DNA from: Cellvibrionaceae bacterium | GTDB taxonomy: Bacteria > Pseudomonadota > Gammaproteobacteria > Pseudomonadales > Cellvibrionaceae | Assembly (NCBI GenBank): GCA_021151695.1 | Contig: JAGKWU010000003.1 | Coordinates: 248,001-312,000 of the forward strand | Reading direction: 5' to 3' | Length of the DNA stretch: 64,000 nt | In this document: positions 24,311 through 32,743 of the stretch, one piece after another | How the letters are laid out: each line of letters opens with the position of its first letter | How positions within the stretch are numbered: the stretch's first letter is position 1 | Program-made: the position numbers and the translations under genes | The notes under the pieces: generated by a model | The model's database searches: none | What the model was told of the DNA's origin: nothing | Seen by the model: the letters and a program-made list of their open reading frames with translations, nothing else

Positions 24311-24698
24311 GATTTCCTGCTCCCGTGAATGATTTTTATGGTGTGATCAACGCTCGTATCTGTACCCGACAATACCGCCGGGGATTACAGCCACAGAATT
24401 GTAGTCCAACAGACTATATGATGCCTGCCAGGATTGCGTAAATTTACACAACGGGGGCTTGATATGATTACGGGCAAAAAGCAGTTTATTCGCGAAAACC
24501 GCCTGTTTACTGCAAATCTGTCTATTTACTGCAAACCTGCCCATTTACGCCACCAGCTCCAGGATGGATCGGGCGCGCGCTTAACCCTCCTTAACGGGAC
24601 TTATTCTGCCTTTACACATATTTGCGTTAAGGTAGCTACCCTCAAATAGTCTTGGACAATCCTCGATGAGAGGCCCGAGTTTCCCCTGGATTTTCCCC
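24311..24698. other. Divergent intergenic region of GH3 and MFS genes
   Basis: About 390 bases without a credible gene, holding both promoters. It contains a 19-bp tandem repeat (separate entry). Confidence 0.5.
24506..24548. repeat. 19-bp tandem repeat, about 2.3 copies
   Basis: TTTACTGCAAATCTGTCTA followed by TTTACTGCAAACCTGCCCA, then TTTAC. It sits between the divergent GH3 and MFS genes and could be a cluster of regulator sites. Confidence 0.55.
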
Positions 24699-25862
24699 AT
24701 GAATACGATCGCCAACCATTCACAACATGCCTTGCAAATCGCCCAGCAGATGTCCACTCGCGCCGCGTTTTTAATTGTCGGCATAGCCATGGCCGCCTGG
24801 GCGCCGTTGGTGCCCTACGCCAAAGAGCGCATTGGCCTTAACGATGCATCCCTCGGTAGCCTGCTGCTATTTTTGGGCGTTGGATCGTTTGTGACTATGC
24901 CGATTACCGGTTGGCTCTCCGGCAAGTTTGGTTGTAAACGTGTTATGCAGCTGGCAAGCCTCGCGCTAATGATCATAGTGCCGCTGCTGGCGCTGGTGCC
25001 CAATAGCTTCTGTCTGGCATTGGTGTTAATGGCGTTTGGTGCCAGCATTGGTTGCCTTGATGTAGCGATGAATATCCAGGCCGTGGAAGTTGAAAAGGCC
25101 TCGGGTCGCGCGATGATGTCGGGCTTTCATGGCTTTTTTAGCGTGGGCGGTATTTTCGGGGCAGGTCTGGTGAGCGCTGCCCTGTGGCTGGGTGCGAGCC
25201 CGGTGCAATCCACATTAATTGTCAGCCTCCTGATTATGTTGTTATTACTTGGCGGCCAGAGAAATTGGTTGAGCAACAAATTTCATCAGCCCGGCTCATC
25301 GCCTTTTGTGGTGCCGCGCGGCTGGGTGGCCTACTTGGGCGTGATGAGTTTTATTTTATTTTTGGCCGAAGGTGCCCTGCTCGACTGGAGCGCATTATTT
25401 TTAACCTTGGAACGCGGTGTCGAGCAATCACATGCAGGTTGGGGCTACGCCATATTCTCTGTCGCCATGACATTGGGGCGCTTAACCGGCGATAAACTCG
25501 TCAATTATTTTGGCCGCTTTTTTATTTTTTTATCGGGCAGCCTCTGTGCCGCGGTGGGTTTAATCCTGGCGATATGCACTCATAGCTCGGCCAGTGCCCT
25601 GCTCGGATTTTTACTCGTGGGCATAGGTGCCTCCAATGTGGTACCGATTTTATTCAGCGCTGCCGGTAACCAGAAAACTATGCCTGTTAACATGGCGATA
25701 TCCGCTATGACCACCATAGGTTACGCAGGTATTCTCACCGGGCCAGCATTGATTGGCTTTGTTGCCCACGAATCGAGTATCGCAGTAGCCTTTGGTATTA
25801 TCGCCGGTTTGCTACTTCTGGTTGCCGCCAGTGCCAAACAACTGTTGCGCGCAACACACTAA
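24699..25862 (+). CDS. MFS transporter (YbjJ-like, sugar-type)
   Basis: 387 residues from the ATG at 24699; an upstream in-frame ATG at 24666 would add 11 residues, and neither has a strong ribosome binding site. Twelve hydrophobic segments are visible, with the loop motif GWLSGKFGCKRVMQ between helices 2 and 3 and the repeated element GRLTGDKLVNYFGR in the second half. It resembles YbjJ/FucP-type permeases. Next to GH3 and GH30 genes it may import a released mono- or disaccharide, but that is inference from context. A GH30 gene follows after 92 bases on the same strand and may be co-transcribed. Confidence 0.8.
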   Translation: MNTIANHSQHALQIAQQMSTRAAFLIVGIAMAAWAPLVPYAKERIGLNDASLGSLLLFLGVGSFVTMPITGWLSGKFGCKRVMQLASLALMIIVPLLALVPNSFCLALVLMAFGASIGCLDVAMNIQAVEVEKASGRAMMSGFHGFFSVGGIFGAGLVSAALWLGASPVQSTLIVSLLIMLLLLGGQRNWLSNKFHQPGSSPFVVPRGWVAYLGVMSFILFLAEGALLDWSALFLTLERGVEQSHAGWGYAIFSVAMTLGRLTGDKLVNYFGRFFIFLSGSLCAAVGLILAICTHSSASALLGFLLVGIGASNVVPILFSAAGNQKTMPVNMAISAMTTIGYAGILTGPALIGFVAHESSIAVAFGIIAGLLLLVAASAKQLLRATH

Positions 25863-25954
25863 TTTCTACAACAATAAAATACATTTATACAAAAAATAAT
25901 TTTCAAGAGAGATCAACCCAATGGCTTGCAATATGATGAGATACAAGGTGATCC

Positions 25955-27367
25955 GTGAACATCCTCCAATTATTCGCCCGCATAAGTCTATGCGCACTAG
26001 TGGTGTGTACGCCCTTCAGCTATGCCGACAAAACGAGCAACGCTGATAAAGCCCAATTCTGGCTAACCCGCGGCGATCAAAGCCAACTGCTTAGCAACCA
26101 GACAAAGCAATTGGGTAAAACCTACAACCCCGCCTATGCCACGCTCACGCTGGATGCAAAAACACGCTACCAGGAAATGGAAGGCTTTGGTTACACCCTC
26201 ACAGGTGGCAGCGCCATGCTCCTGCGCAACATGGAAAAGAGTAAGCGTGCCGCACTGTTAAAGGAATTGTTTGGCAGCGGCAAACAAGACATTGCCGTGA
26301 GCTATTTACGCATTAGCGTCGGCGCCTCAGATCTTGACCCGACAACCTTCAGCTACGACGATTTACCGAAAGGCGAATCTGATCCTGACCTTAAACAATT
26401 TTCGATTGCCAGAGATCGCGAATTTTTAATTCCGGTATTGAAAGAAATTCTCGCAATAAATCCCAACATAAAAATCCTCGCCAGCCCCTGGTCGCCACCC
26501 GCCTGGATGAAAAACAACAATGCCACAAAAGGCGGCGAGCTACTGCCAAAGTACTATCACAGCTACGCCATTTATCTGGCGAAATATATTCAGGCAATGG
26601 CGCAAGAAGGCATCCTTGTTGATGCGCTTACCATTCAAAACGAGCCCTTGCATCCCGGCAACAACCCGAGCTTGCTGATGTACCCCTGGGATCAGACAGA
26701 TTTTATTAAGAAACATCTTGGGCCAATTTTCGACGCAGAAAAGATCACCACCAAAATTATTATTTACGATCACAACGCCAATAATTCCGAATATCCGATT
26801 ATTGTGCTCAACGATCCGGGGGCGAAAAAATATATCCACGGCACAGCCTTCCATTTGTATGGCGGCACAGTGGATGAGATAAGCGATGTACATAATGCCC
26901 ATCCTGATAAAGCCTTGTATTTTACCGAGCAATGGGTGGGTGCAGGCTCGGAATTTGCCGGCACTTTTTTCTGGCACATTGAAAACCTGATCATTGGTGC
27001 CAGCAAAAATTGGTGTAAAACCGTATTGGAATGGAATCTCGCCGCCGACTCGCAATATTTGCCGCACACCGACGGCGGCTGCGATAAATGCCTTGGCGCT
27101 ATCAGCATCGACGGCAATAAAGTCACGCGCAATCCTGCGTATTACATCATTGCACAAGCCTCCAAATTTATTCCTGCAGGTTCGGTTCGCATCGGAAGTA
27201 GCGAGCTTGAGGGAATTCCCAGCGTTGCGTTTTTGCGGCCGGATGGTAAAGCGGCAATCGTGTTGCTCAACCAGGGCCAAACGGCGCGCCGCATTAATCT
27301 GGTGTCGGGTAATCGTAAAATAGCGTTCGAGATACCGGCAGCCAGTGCTGTAACTGCCGTATTTTAA
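25955..27367 (+). CDS. GH30 glycoside hydrolase
   Basis: 470 residues from a GTG (AAGGTGAT upstream) with a signal peptide ending near SYAD (residue 24). The GH30 barrel shows MEGFGYTLTGGSA near residue 75, the acid/base Glu230 in IQNEPLHPG and the nucleophile Glu325 in LYFTEQWVG. The C-terminal beta domain ends with ASKFIPAGSVRIGS and a final strand region. The overall pattern is nearer to the glucosylceramidase/beta-1,6-glucanase branch than to GH30_8 glucuronoxylanases. It would act on beta-glucan or a glucoside in the periplasm or outside. It follows the MFS transporter gene. Confidence 0.87.
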   Translation: MNILQLFARISLCALVVCTPFSYADKTSNADKAQFWLTRGDQSQLLSNQTKQLGKTYNPAYATLTLDAKTRYQEMEGFGYTLTGGSAMLLRNMEKSKRAALLKELFGSGKQDIAVSYLRISVGASDLDPTTFSYDDLPKGESDPDLKQFSIARDREFLIPVLKEILAINPNIKILASPWSPPAWMKNNNATKGGELLPKYYHSYAIYLAKYIQAMAQEGILVDALTIQNEPLHPGNNPSLLMYPWDQTDFIKKHLGPIFDAEKITTKIIIYDHNANNSEYPIIVLNDPGAKKYIHGTAFHLYGGTVDEISDVHNAHPDKALYFTEQWVGAGSEFAGTFFWHIENLIIGASKNWCKTVLEWNLAADSQYLPHTDGGCDKCLGAISIDGNKVTRNPAYYIIAQASKFIPAGSVRIGSSELEGIPSVAFLRPDGKAAIVLLNQGQTARRINLVSGNRKIAFEIPAASAVTAVF

Positions 27368-27378
27368 TGGTCTCTCGT

Positions 27379-27400
27379 AGAGGGCTCAGACGAGCCCTCT
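27379..27400 (+). terminator. Hairpin after the GH30 gene
   Basis: AGAGGGCTC-AGAC-GAGCCCTCT, perfect 9-bp stem 12 bases after the GH30 stop, followed by TCTCTCCC, a poor U tract. Confidence 0.6.
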
Positions 27401-27481
27401 TCTCTCCCGCCAATTGTTTTTCTTTTTTCCCACGCTAAACCCAAACGCTTTTATAACAACAAGCTGGCGTCTCTATGTGAT

Positions 27482-27499
27482 TTGGCGAACGGAGTGCAA
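27482..27499 (+). promoter_or_regulatory. Sigma54-type (-24/-12) promoter of the PEP-CTERM-like gene
   Basis: TTGGCGAACGGAGTGCAA has GG and GC exactly 12 bases apart, as in TTGGCAC-N5-TTGCA. Sigma54 promoters are common before PEP-CTERM genes controlled by PrsK/PrsR. It would give a leader of about 110 bases before the ATG at 27621. Confidence 0.5.
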
Positions 27500-27620
27500 C
27501 TTCTCGCTGTGCGATTCTAGTCGAAGTTTCCCTTTGAATTTTTCTGCGCGCTCTGGTGCCGGATTTTCCGGTGTCATTGGCAAACCTGTCTCAACATGTT
27601 TCGACTTAAGGAGGATACTG

Positions 27621-28247
27621 ATGAACAGATTATCGAAGTTGCTGTCCAGCTTTGCCCTGCTAGCGTCTGCGTTTATCGCCAGCAGTGCGCAGGCAATTAT
27701 GATTTACGGGGACTTTGCCCACTTGGGAGAAATGGGCAAACAGGACGTTACCAACTGGGACTTTACGAGTTATGGATACACCAACGCCTGGCTGAATTTC
27801 GAATTAATTGGCAACGCCAGCCTGGACGGTTACCAAAACCGTAATTACACGGACATTTTTCATTTGTGGCTCAATGATGTGGAAATTTTTACCGCCTCGT
27901 TTAATTTGGGCGGCGGCGGTCACAACGAAATTTTGTACAACCCTAACGGCGCCACAGCGGTGACTACAACCAACAATGCCACCGACGATCCACACAACTC
28001 ACAACAAGTCACCTGGAGCGGCGGCCAAACCCAAATCAGTTTGCCCATCAGCCTGCTGCAAGGCGCCAATAATATTTATTTTAAATACAGCGGCAAAGAC
28101 CAAGGCTTAAAGGACGAAGCCTGGCGTATTGGTTTTGCGAGTATCACACTGCCTGCAGTCATTGTTGGGGAAAGCAGCAGTACATTTTTATTACTGTTTG
28201 GTTTGGCAAGTTTACTTTGGTTACGCAAGAAAAACGTATCTCAGTAA
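27621..28247 (+). CDS. Secreted PEP-CTERM-like protein
   Basis: 208 residues from the ATG at 27621, which has an excellent ribosome binding site (AAGGAGG). The signal peptide ends near SSAQA (residue 25). The middle is a beta-rich domain with the strings NYTDIFHLWLNDVEIFTA and NIYFKYSGKDQGLKDEAWRI. The C-terminus, VGESSSTFLLLFGLASLLWLRKK, is a hydrophobic helix and basic tail of PEP-CTERM type; the PEP triplet reads GES, keeping only the Glu. Exosortase would recognise such a tail for sorting to the surface or matrix; no exosortase gene is in this window. The biological role of the beta domain is unknown. Confidence 0.65.
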   Translation: MNRLSKLLSSFALLASAFIASSAQAIMIYGDFAHLGEMGKQDVTNWDFTSYGYTNAWLNFELIGNASLDGYQNRNYTDIFHLWLNDVEIFTASFNLGGGGHNEILYNPNGATAVTTTNNATDDPHNSQQVTWSGGQTQISLPISLLQGANNIYFKYSGKDQGLKDEAWRIGFASITLPAVIVGESSSTFLLLFGLASLLWLRKKNVSQ

Positions 28248-28249
28248 AA

Positions 28250-28285
28250 TAAAAGAGCCAGCTTGATGCTGGCTCTTTTATTTTT
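28250..28285 (+). terminator. Rho-independent terminator
   Basis: AAAAGAGCCAGC-TTGAT-GCTGGCTCTTTT then TATTTTT, directly after the PEP-CTERM-like gene. Confidence 0.88.
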
Positions 28286-28358
28286 ACAGCTAAAATCTGG
28301 CAAGCTTTTCCTACCCAAATCTGGTTTACTCGTCAGAATTTTATTGCCGAGGTTTACC

Positions 28359-28787
28359 ATGCTACAAATCAATTGCCCACACTGTTTCGCCACTAACCGT
28401 TTGCCTGATGAACGCCTGGGTGACAAACCTACTTGTGGCAGGTGCAAGCAAGCATTATTTGATGGCAAACCTTTAACGCTCACCCCCAATAACATTGCAG
28501 CAACGCTGGAGAAAAATGACATTCCCATTGTTGTGGATTGCTGGGCCCCCTGGTGTGGTCCCTGCCAAACCTTTGGCCCTATTTTTAGCCAGGCGGCAGC
28601 GCAATTTGAACCGCGCGCCCGCTTTGCCAAATTGGATACGGAAGCCAATCAAGCGATAGCGCAGCAGTGGGCGATTCGCAGTATTCCCACCTTGCTGGTG
28701 TTTAAAAGTGGTAAAGAGATTCAGCGTTTATCCGGCGCCTTGCCCTTGCCGCAATTCAGCCAATGGCTTAAGCAGGCCGGTATCTAA
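28359..28787 (+). CDS. trxC: Thioredoxin 2
   Basis: 142 residues from the ATG at 28359; a longer frame to 28263 would start inside a terminator. An N-terminal zinc ribbon has CPHC (residues 6-9) and CGRC (26-29), the mark of thioredoxin 2. The redox motif WCGPC is at Cys66/Cys69, and the cis-proline is in SIPTLLVF. It reduces protein disulfides in the cytoplasm, often under oxidative stress. It appears to be a single-gene unit. Confidence 0.95.
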   Translation: MLQINCPHCFATNRLPDERLGDKPTCGRCKQALFDGKPLTLTPNNIAATLEKNDIPIVVDCWAPWCGPCQTFGPIFSQAAAQFEPRARFAKLDTEANQAIAQQWAIRSIPTLLVFKSGKEIQRLSGALPLPQFSQWLKQAGI

Positions 28788-29035
28788 AACCAGGGATTTT
28801 TATTTTTCATTTTTTAGTCGCGCCATCTATGTGGAGCAACGAACGGAGCCAGGCGGTTATCTGTGGGAGATTGTGCTAATCATTTTGTATTGGTATGAAT
28901 CTCAATGTGCAGTTTTTCCCTGGAGCCTGATCGATATGCATAATGCGACATGCGGGAGCACAGCAACCATCTGGAGCACGCGTGCACTTTTATCGATAAA
29001 CACTTGGCGATAAAACAACGCCTGGTAATCCTGCC

Positions 29036-29443
29036 GTGACAATCGAGCAACAACAAAGACCTTTCGAAAACCACGATAAAGCACTCAGGCTACTGGTGGT
29101 AGACGACAACCAGGACGCCGCCGATATGCTGGTCATGTTCCTGCAACTGGTCGGCCACCAGGTACATAACTGCAATTCCTCCGCCGAGGCCCTGCAGGTG
29201 GTAGACAGGGATAGCTATGACGCCGTATTACTCGACATAGGCCTGCCAGGCATGAATGGCTATGAGCTGGCGCGCCAGATTCGCCAGAGCAAAGGTATAG
29301 CCAGTCCGTTGTTAATCGCCATTTCTGGTTACGGCCAGGATAAAGATCGCGAAGCCGCCAATGCGGCCGGCATTGATCACTATATGGTTAAACCTGTGGA
29401 CACCGAAGAACTGCTCAAACTTCTGCAGCAAATCGCTCATTAA
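29036..29443 (+). CDS. Single-domain response regulator (CheY-like receiver)
   Basis: 135 residues from a GTG start. The receiver motifs are complete: acidic pair LVVDDNQD near residue 21, phospho-acceptor Asp in AVLLDIGLPGMNGYE, the Ser/Thr position in AISGYGQ and the Lys in MVKPVD. There is no output domain. No histidine kinase lies nearby. Sequence of this kind is frequent in hybrid-kinase receiver domains, so it may act as a phosphate sink or partner for a kinase elsewhere. It ends 107 bases before the solute-binding/SCO operon; co-regulation is possible but not shown. Confidence 0.85.
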   Translation: MTIEQQQRPFENHDKALRLLVVDDNQDAADMLVMFLQLVGHQVHNCNSSAEALQVVDRDSYDAVLLDIGLPGMNGYELARQIRQSKGIASPLLIAISGYGQDKDREAANAAGIDHYMVKPVDTEELLKLLQQIAH

Positions 29444-29550
29444 CAGCCATCTCACCATAGGGATTTCCAATAAGCCCGCACTGGACAGTGCTTTTGCTTT
29501 TGGCGACAATTTAACCCTTACCCATTCTGCGATCCCGCCCGAGGCCCACC

Positions 29551-30606
29551 GTGAACGACTATCCCGATATTCTGCGTCGCAGATTGCTGATGGGGGCCGC
29601 CGGCGCTGCTGCCCTGCTTCCATTTAGCGGCCTTGTCGGCTGCGCCAAAAAAGCAGAAGAAGCTGGCAAACAACAGGATTTACTGCAAGTTGGCGGTCTG
29701 CCAGTAACCTGCAACCTCACTCTGCCGGTAGCCTGTACCGCCAAAGTCGCCAATAACCAGGCCGGCATAGGTGATGGGCGCTTCGCCTATCAGTACAGCA
29801 AGTACAGCGGTTGGCCGGAAATCAAGGAGTCCTTGATGTCCGGGCGTATCCAGGCCGCCTATATGCTGGCGCCACTGGTGATGGATTTGAGCGATAAAAA
29901 AGTCCCTATCAAGATTGTCTCCCTCGGCCACCGCTCGGGTGCGGTGATCATGGTGCGCCAGGATTCCCCCTACCAGCATTTCGCCGAACTCAAAGGCAAG
30001 CGCATTGCCATTCCCAGCCGCTTTGCAGTGGACTTTTTGTTCCTGCGCAAAATGCTGGCGCAGGAAAATATGACGCCGAAAGATATCGAAATCGTAGAGA
30101 TGCCGCCACCAGATATGCCCGCCGCACTCTACGCTAACGCCGTGGACGCCTACTGTACCGGAGAACCCTTTGGCGCCGCCGCCCAGCGCGCCGGCTATGC
30201 GCGCCCCTTGCGCATGACGCGCGACGAATGGCGCAATTACATTTGCTGCGTACTCACGGTGCGCGAAGAGTTAATCAACGAAAAACCAGAAATGGTGCAA
30301 GACCTGGTGAACTATGTGCAGGGTGCCGGCTTCTGGCTGGACCAGCAGCAGGCCAATCGCGACAAAGCGGTAGCCATTGCCTCCAAACGCGAGTTCTTCA
30401 ACCAGGATCCGAACATCCTCAAGTTCGTGATGGAAAACCCCACTGACCGCGTTACTTATGGCGACTTGCGGATGATTCGCGGCGAGTTTGAAGAGTTGAT
30501 GCAATTATCCATGGATGCGGGCACGCTCAAAAAGCCGGTGGCTTACGAAACCTATATCGATGAGCGCTTCGCCCACAACGCCAAGCCAACCACTATCACT
30601 TTATGA
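29551..30606 (+). CDS. Tat-exported lipoprotein solute-binding protein (NrtA/SsuA-like)
   Basis: 351 residues from a GTG with GAGG upstream. The N-terminus has a twin-arginine run (LRRRLLMGAAGAAALLP) followed by a lipobox LVGC with Cys31, so a Tat-exported lipoprotein is likely. The rest is the NMT1/nitrate-sulfonate-taurine binding fold (GKRIAIPSRFAVDFLFLRKML; DAYCTGEPFGAAAQRAGYA). It is followed with a 4-base overlap by a SCO gene and then a plastocyanin-like gene, with no permease or ATPase gene. This suggests a ligand or metal role linked to copper rather than nitrate import. The ligand is not known. Confidence 0.8.
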   Translation: MNDYPDILRRRLLMGAAGAAALLPFSGLVGCAKKAEEAGKQQDLLQVGGLPVTCNLTLPVACTAKVANNQAGIGDGRFAYQYSKYSGWPEIKESLMSGRIQAAYMLAPLVMDLSDKKVPIKIVSLGHRSGAVIMVRQDSPYQHFAELKGKRIAIPSRFAVDFLFLRKMLAQENMTPKDIEIVEMPPPDMPAALYANAVDAYCTGEPFGAAAQRAGYARPLRMTRDEWRNYICCVLTVREELINEKPEMVQDLVNYVQGAGFWLDQQQANRDKAVAIASKREFFNQDPNILKFVMENPTDRVTYGDLRMIRGEFEELMQLSMDAGTLKKPVAYETYIDERFAHNAKPTTITL

Positions 30607-31211
30607 CGACCTTTATTGTGAAACGCTTACTACCGCTACTCCTGTGTTTGTCGGCCTTTGCCGGTGCATCAGCCATTGCCGGTGCAGAGGAGCTGAAATC
30701 CGGGGTGTTTAATCCACCGCGCATTGCACCGGATTTCAACTTGCAAAGTTCCCAGGGTGGCGATCTCAAGCTCACCCAAACCCGCGGCAAACTGGTGGTG
30801 CTGGGCTTTGGTTTTACCCATTGCACAGAAGTCTGCCCCGTCACCCTGGCAAACCTGGCGCGCGCGCGCAAACAACTGGGAGAGTTGGGCGAGCAAGTGC
30901 AAATCCTCTATGTGACGGTGGACCCGGACAACGACAATCCCCAGCGCATGAAAGAATACCTCGCCAATTTTGATCCCAGCTTTATCGGCCTTACCGGCAG
31001 CGAAAAACAATTGGAAAAAGTGCGTCTTGATTACGGCATACTCGCCGCCAAAGCCACCGCTAAACAAGGCGAAACACAAGTGCATCACTCATCCTATGTG
31101 TATTTGATTGACCCCGCCGGCTATTTGCGTGCGCTGGTGCCCTTCGGTAAAAAACCGGAAGACATAGCCCACGATATGAAAATCCTGCTGAGCGATAGGG
31201 CGGCCAAGTGA
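30603..31211 (+). CDS. SCO1/SenC-family copper chaperone
   Basis: 202 residues with a signal peptide or membrane anchor (LLPLLLCLSAFAGASAIAGAEE). The thioredoxin fold carries the SCO copper site: FTHCTEVCPVTL (CxxxC) and the distal His in QVHHSSYVYLID. SCO proteins deliver copper or handle thiols during assembly of the cytochrome oxidase CuA centre, in the periplasm. ATGA overlap with the preceding gene and a 4-base overlap with the next make a translationally coupled trio. No cytochrome oxidase gene is near, so the client is unclear. Confidence 0.9.
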   Translation: MTTFIVKRLLPLLLCLSAFAGASAIAGAEELKSGVFNPPRIAPDFNLQSSQGGDLKLTQTRGKLVVLGFGFTHCTEVCPVTLANLARARKQLGELGEQVQILYVTVDPDNDNPQRMKEYLANFDPSFIGLTGSEKQLEKVRLDYGILAAKATAKQGETQVHHSSYVYLIDPAGYLRALVPFGKKPEDIAHDMKILLSDRAAK

Positions 31212-31654
31212 ACCTGAGCGTTATCCGTCGCCACTGGTTGCTGGTGTTAGTCTTCTTCCTGTTGCTCGATGGGCTGGCACTCGCCGCGTTTATGCCCGTG
31301 CAATACGATTCGCGCGAAGAGATTTTTGAAATTCCCGCTGGCACCTGGCAGCGAAGAATGGGCGGCGAAAAAATTGAAATACTGCCCAGCGCCGTCTACC
31401 TTACCCTTGGCGTGCGCAACTTGCTGGTGCTGCGCAATCTGGATACAGTCCCACAAATGTTTGGCCCCACACTTATCATGCCCGGGCAAAGCTTTAGCTT
31501 GCCTTTTGATCTCGCCTCCGAATATCAGTTCGCCTGTACAGCACACTTAAACGGCCAAATGACGGTGATAGTGGATGAAGAGCCAACGGCGGGATGGATG
31601 CGTTTGCAGTGGAGAATTAAAAAGGTGGGGCGCTGGCTCCGCCGCCAATACTGA
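31208..31654 (+). CDS. Membrane-anchored plastocyanin-like cupredoxin
   Basis: 148 residues from a GTG overlapping the SCO stop. One membrane segment at about residues 9-28 (HWLLVLVFFLLLDGLALAAF) is followed by a beta-sandwich. The C-terminal copper loop is YQFACTAHLNGQM: Cys, then His at +3 and Met at +8, exactly the plastocyanin spacing. The first histidine ligand expected after the N(L)DxxxH strand is not there; the string reads NLDTVPQMFGP, with Gln. The type 1 site may therefore be incomplete or use another ligand. A role in periplasmic electron transfer or copper binding with the SCO protein is inferred. Confidence 0.7.
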   Translation: MNLSVIRRHWLLVLVFFLLLDGLALAAFMPVQYDSREEIFEIPAGTWQRRMGGEKIEILPSAVYLTLGVRNLLVLRNLDTVPQMFGPTLIMPGQSFSLPFDLASEYQFACTAHLNGQMTVIVDEEPTAGWMRLQWRIKKVGRWLRRQY

Positions 31655-31757
31655 TTAACTCTGGTTTCCAATCACACAAGGAAGCCAAAAAACAGCAATA
31701 ACGCATTTTTAACGATTTCTTCTATGCTTAAACACAGTATGTAACTGCGGGCCAGAC

Positions 31758-32660
31758 ATGGGACAGCGTCAAAAATTCTTGCTTCACCTCCAACTGCTGC
31801 TGTGCCTCGCCTTTTGCGGATTGGCCAGCGCACAGGAAATGGTGATCACCCACCGCGCGCCCGAAATAGAAGGCGACACCCGCCCCAATTACGAGGTCTC
31901 GGTGCTGCGCCTGGCGCTGGAAAAAACCCCTGAATACGGCCCCTATAAACTGCAACCGGCACCGCGTATCAACGTCACCCGCAGCCTGCACAGCATACGC
32001 ACCAACGCCTTCCCCAATTTTTTTTACACCCTGGGTTACGAGGAAAAGTACAACCACTACCCCGAGATGACCTATGTGCGCTTTCCAGTGGATTTGGGCC
32101 TGCTGGGTTTTCGCACCTGCTTTATTCCCGCCGCCATCAAAGATAAAGTTGCTGCCGTTAATTCACTGGAAGACCTGCGCCAATTCAGTTTTGTGCAGGG
32201 CCGCGGCTGGGTGGATGTGGAGATACTGCGCAACAGCGGACTGAACGTAACCGAGATAGACCGCTATGACACCATGTTTAAAATGACCGCCGCACATCGC
32301 GTCGATCTGTTCTGCCGCGGCGCCAGCGAGATAGAAGATGAATATAAACACTGGAAAGATTTGCCCGGTTTCGATTACGACCACCACCTGCTAATTCAAT
32401 ACCCTTTGCCGATTTTCTTTTACACCAACAAAGCCAATAGCCTGGCCATTGAGCGTATCAACAAAGGCATAGAGCGCGCCTATGCCGACGGTTCGCTACA
32501 CAAAGTCTGGACGCGCGAATACGCCAACGCTGTAGCCTTTACGCAATTGCATAAACGCCACGTTATTAAACTGAAAAATCCGCTGCTGAAATCCATAGAT
32601 ACCCGCTACGAAAAATACCAGTTCAATCTGGACGAGAGTACCAGGGCAAAGCTTGAGTAA
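31758..32660 (+). CDS. Family-3-type periplasmic solute-binding protein, paralogue 1
   Basis: 300 residues with a signal peptide (QLLLCLAFCGLASAQE, cleavage near residue 26). The two-lobed binding fold shows SLEDLRQFSFVQGRGWVDVEIL and the C-terminal hinge element IERINKGIERAYADGSLHKVW, as in amino-acid-type substrate-binding proteins. The usual ligand Arg/Asp pair is not evident. Two similar proteins are encoded at 33491-34372 and 38518-39381; they share the DLRRFT/DLRQFS, G.G..W.D..IL..N and ADGSxD/H.. strings. No transporter subunits are nearby, so it may be a sensor-type or orphan binding protein. Confidence 0.75.
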   Translation: MGQRQKFLLHLQLLLCLAFCGLASAQEMVITHRAPEIEGDTRPNYEVSVLRLALEKTPEYGPYKLQPAPRINVTRSLHSIRTNAFPNFFYTLGYEEKYNHYPEMTYVRFPVDLGLLGFRTCFIPAAIKDKVAAVNSLEDLRQFSFVQGRGWVDVEILRNSGLNVTEIDRYDTMFKMTAAHRVDLFCRGASEIEDEYKHWKDLPGFDYDHHLLIQYPLPIFFYTNKANSLAIERINKGIERAYADGSLHKVWTREYANAVAFTQLHKRHVIKLKNPLLKSIDTRYEKYQFNLDESTRAKLE

Positions 32661-32743
32661 GCAGAGCAGTCAAATTAATAGCCGCGTTTTTATCCGGCAG
32701 AAAAACGTTTCATTTTTTCCGTCACTGGTTTAGCCTCGCCGCC

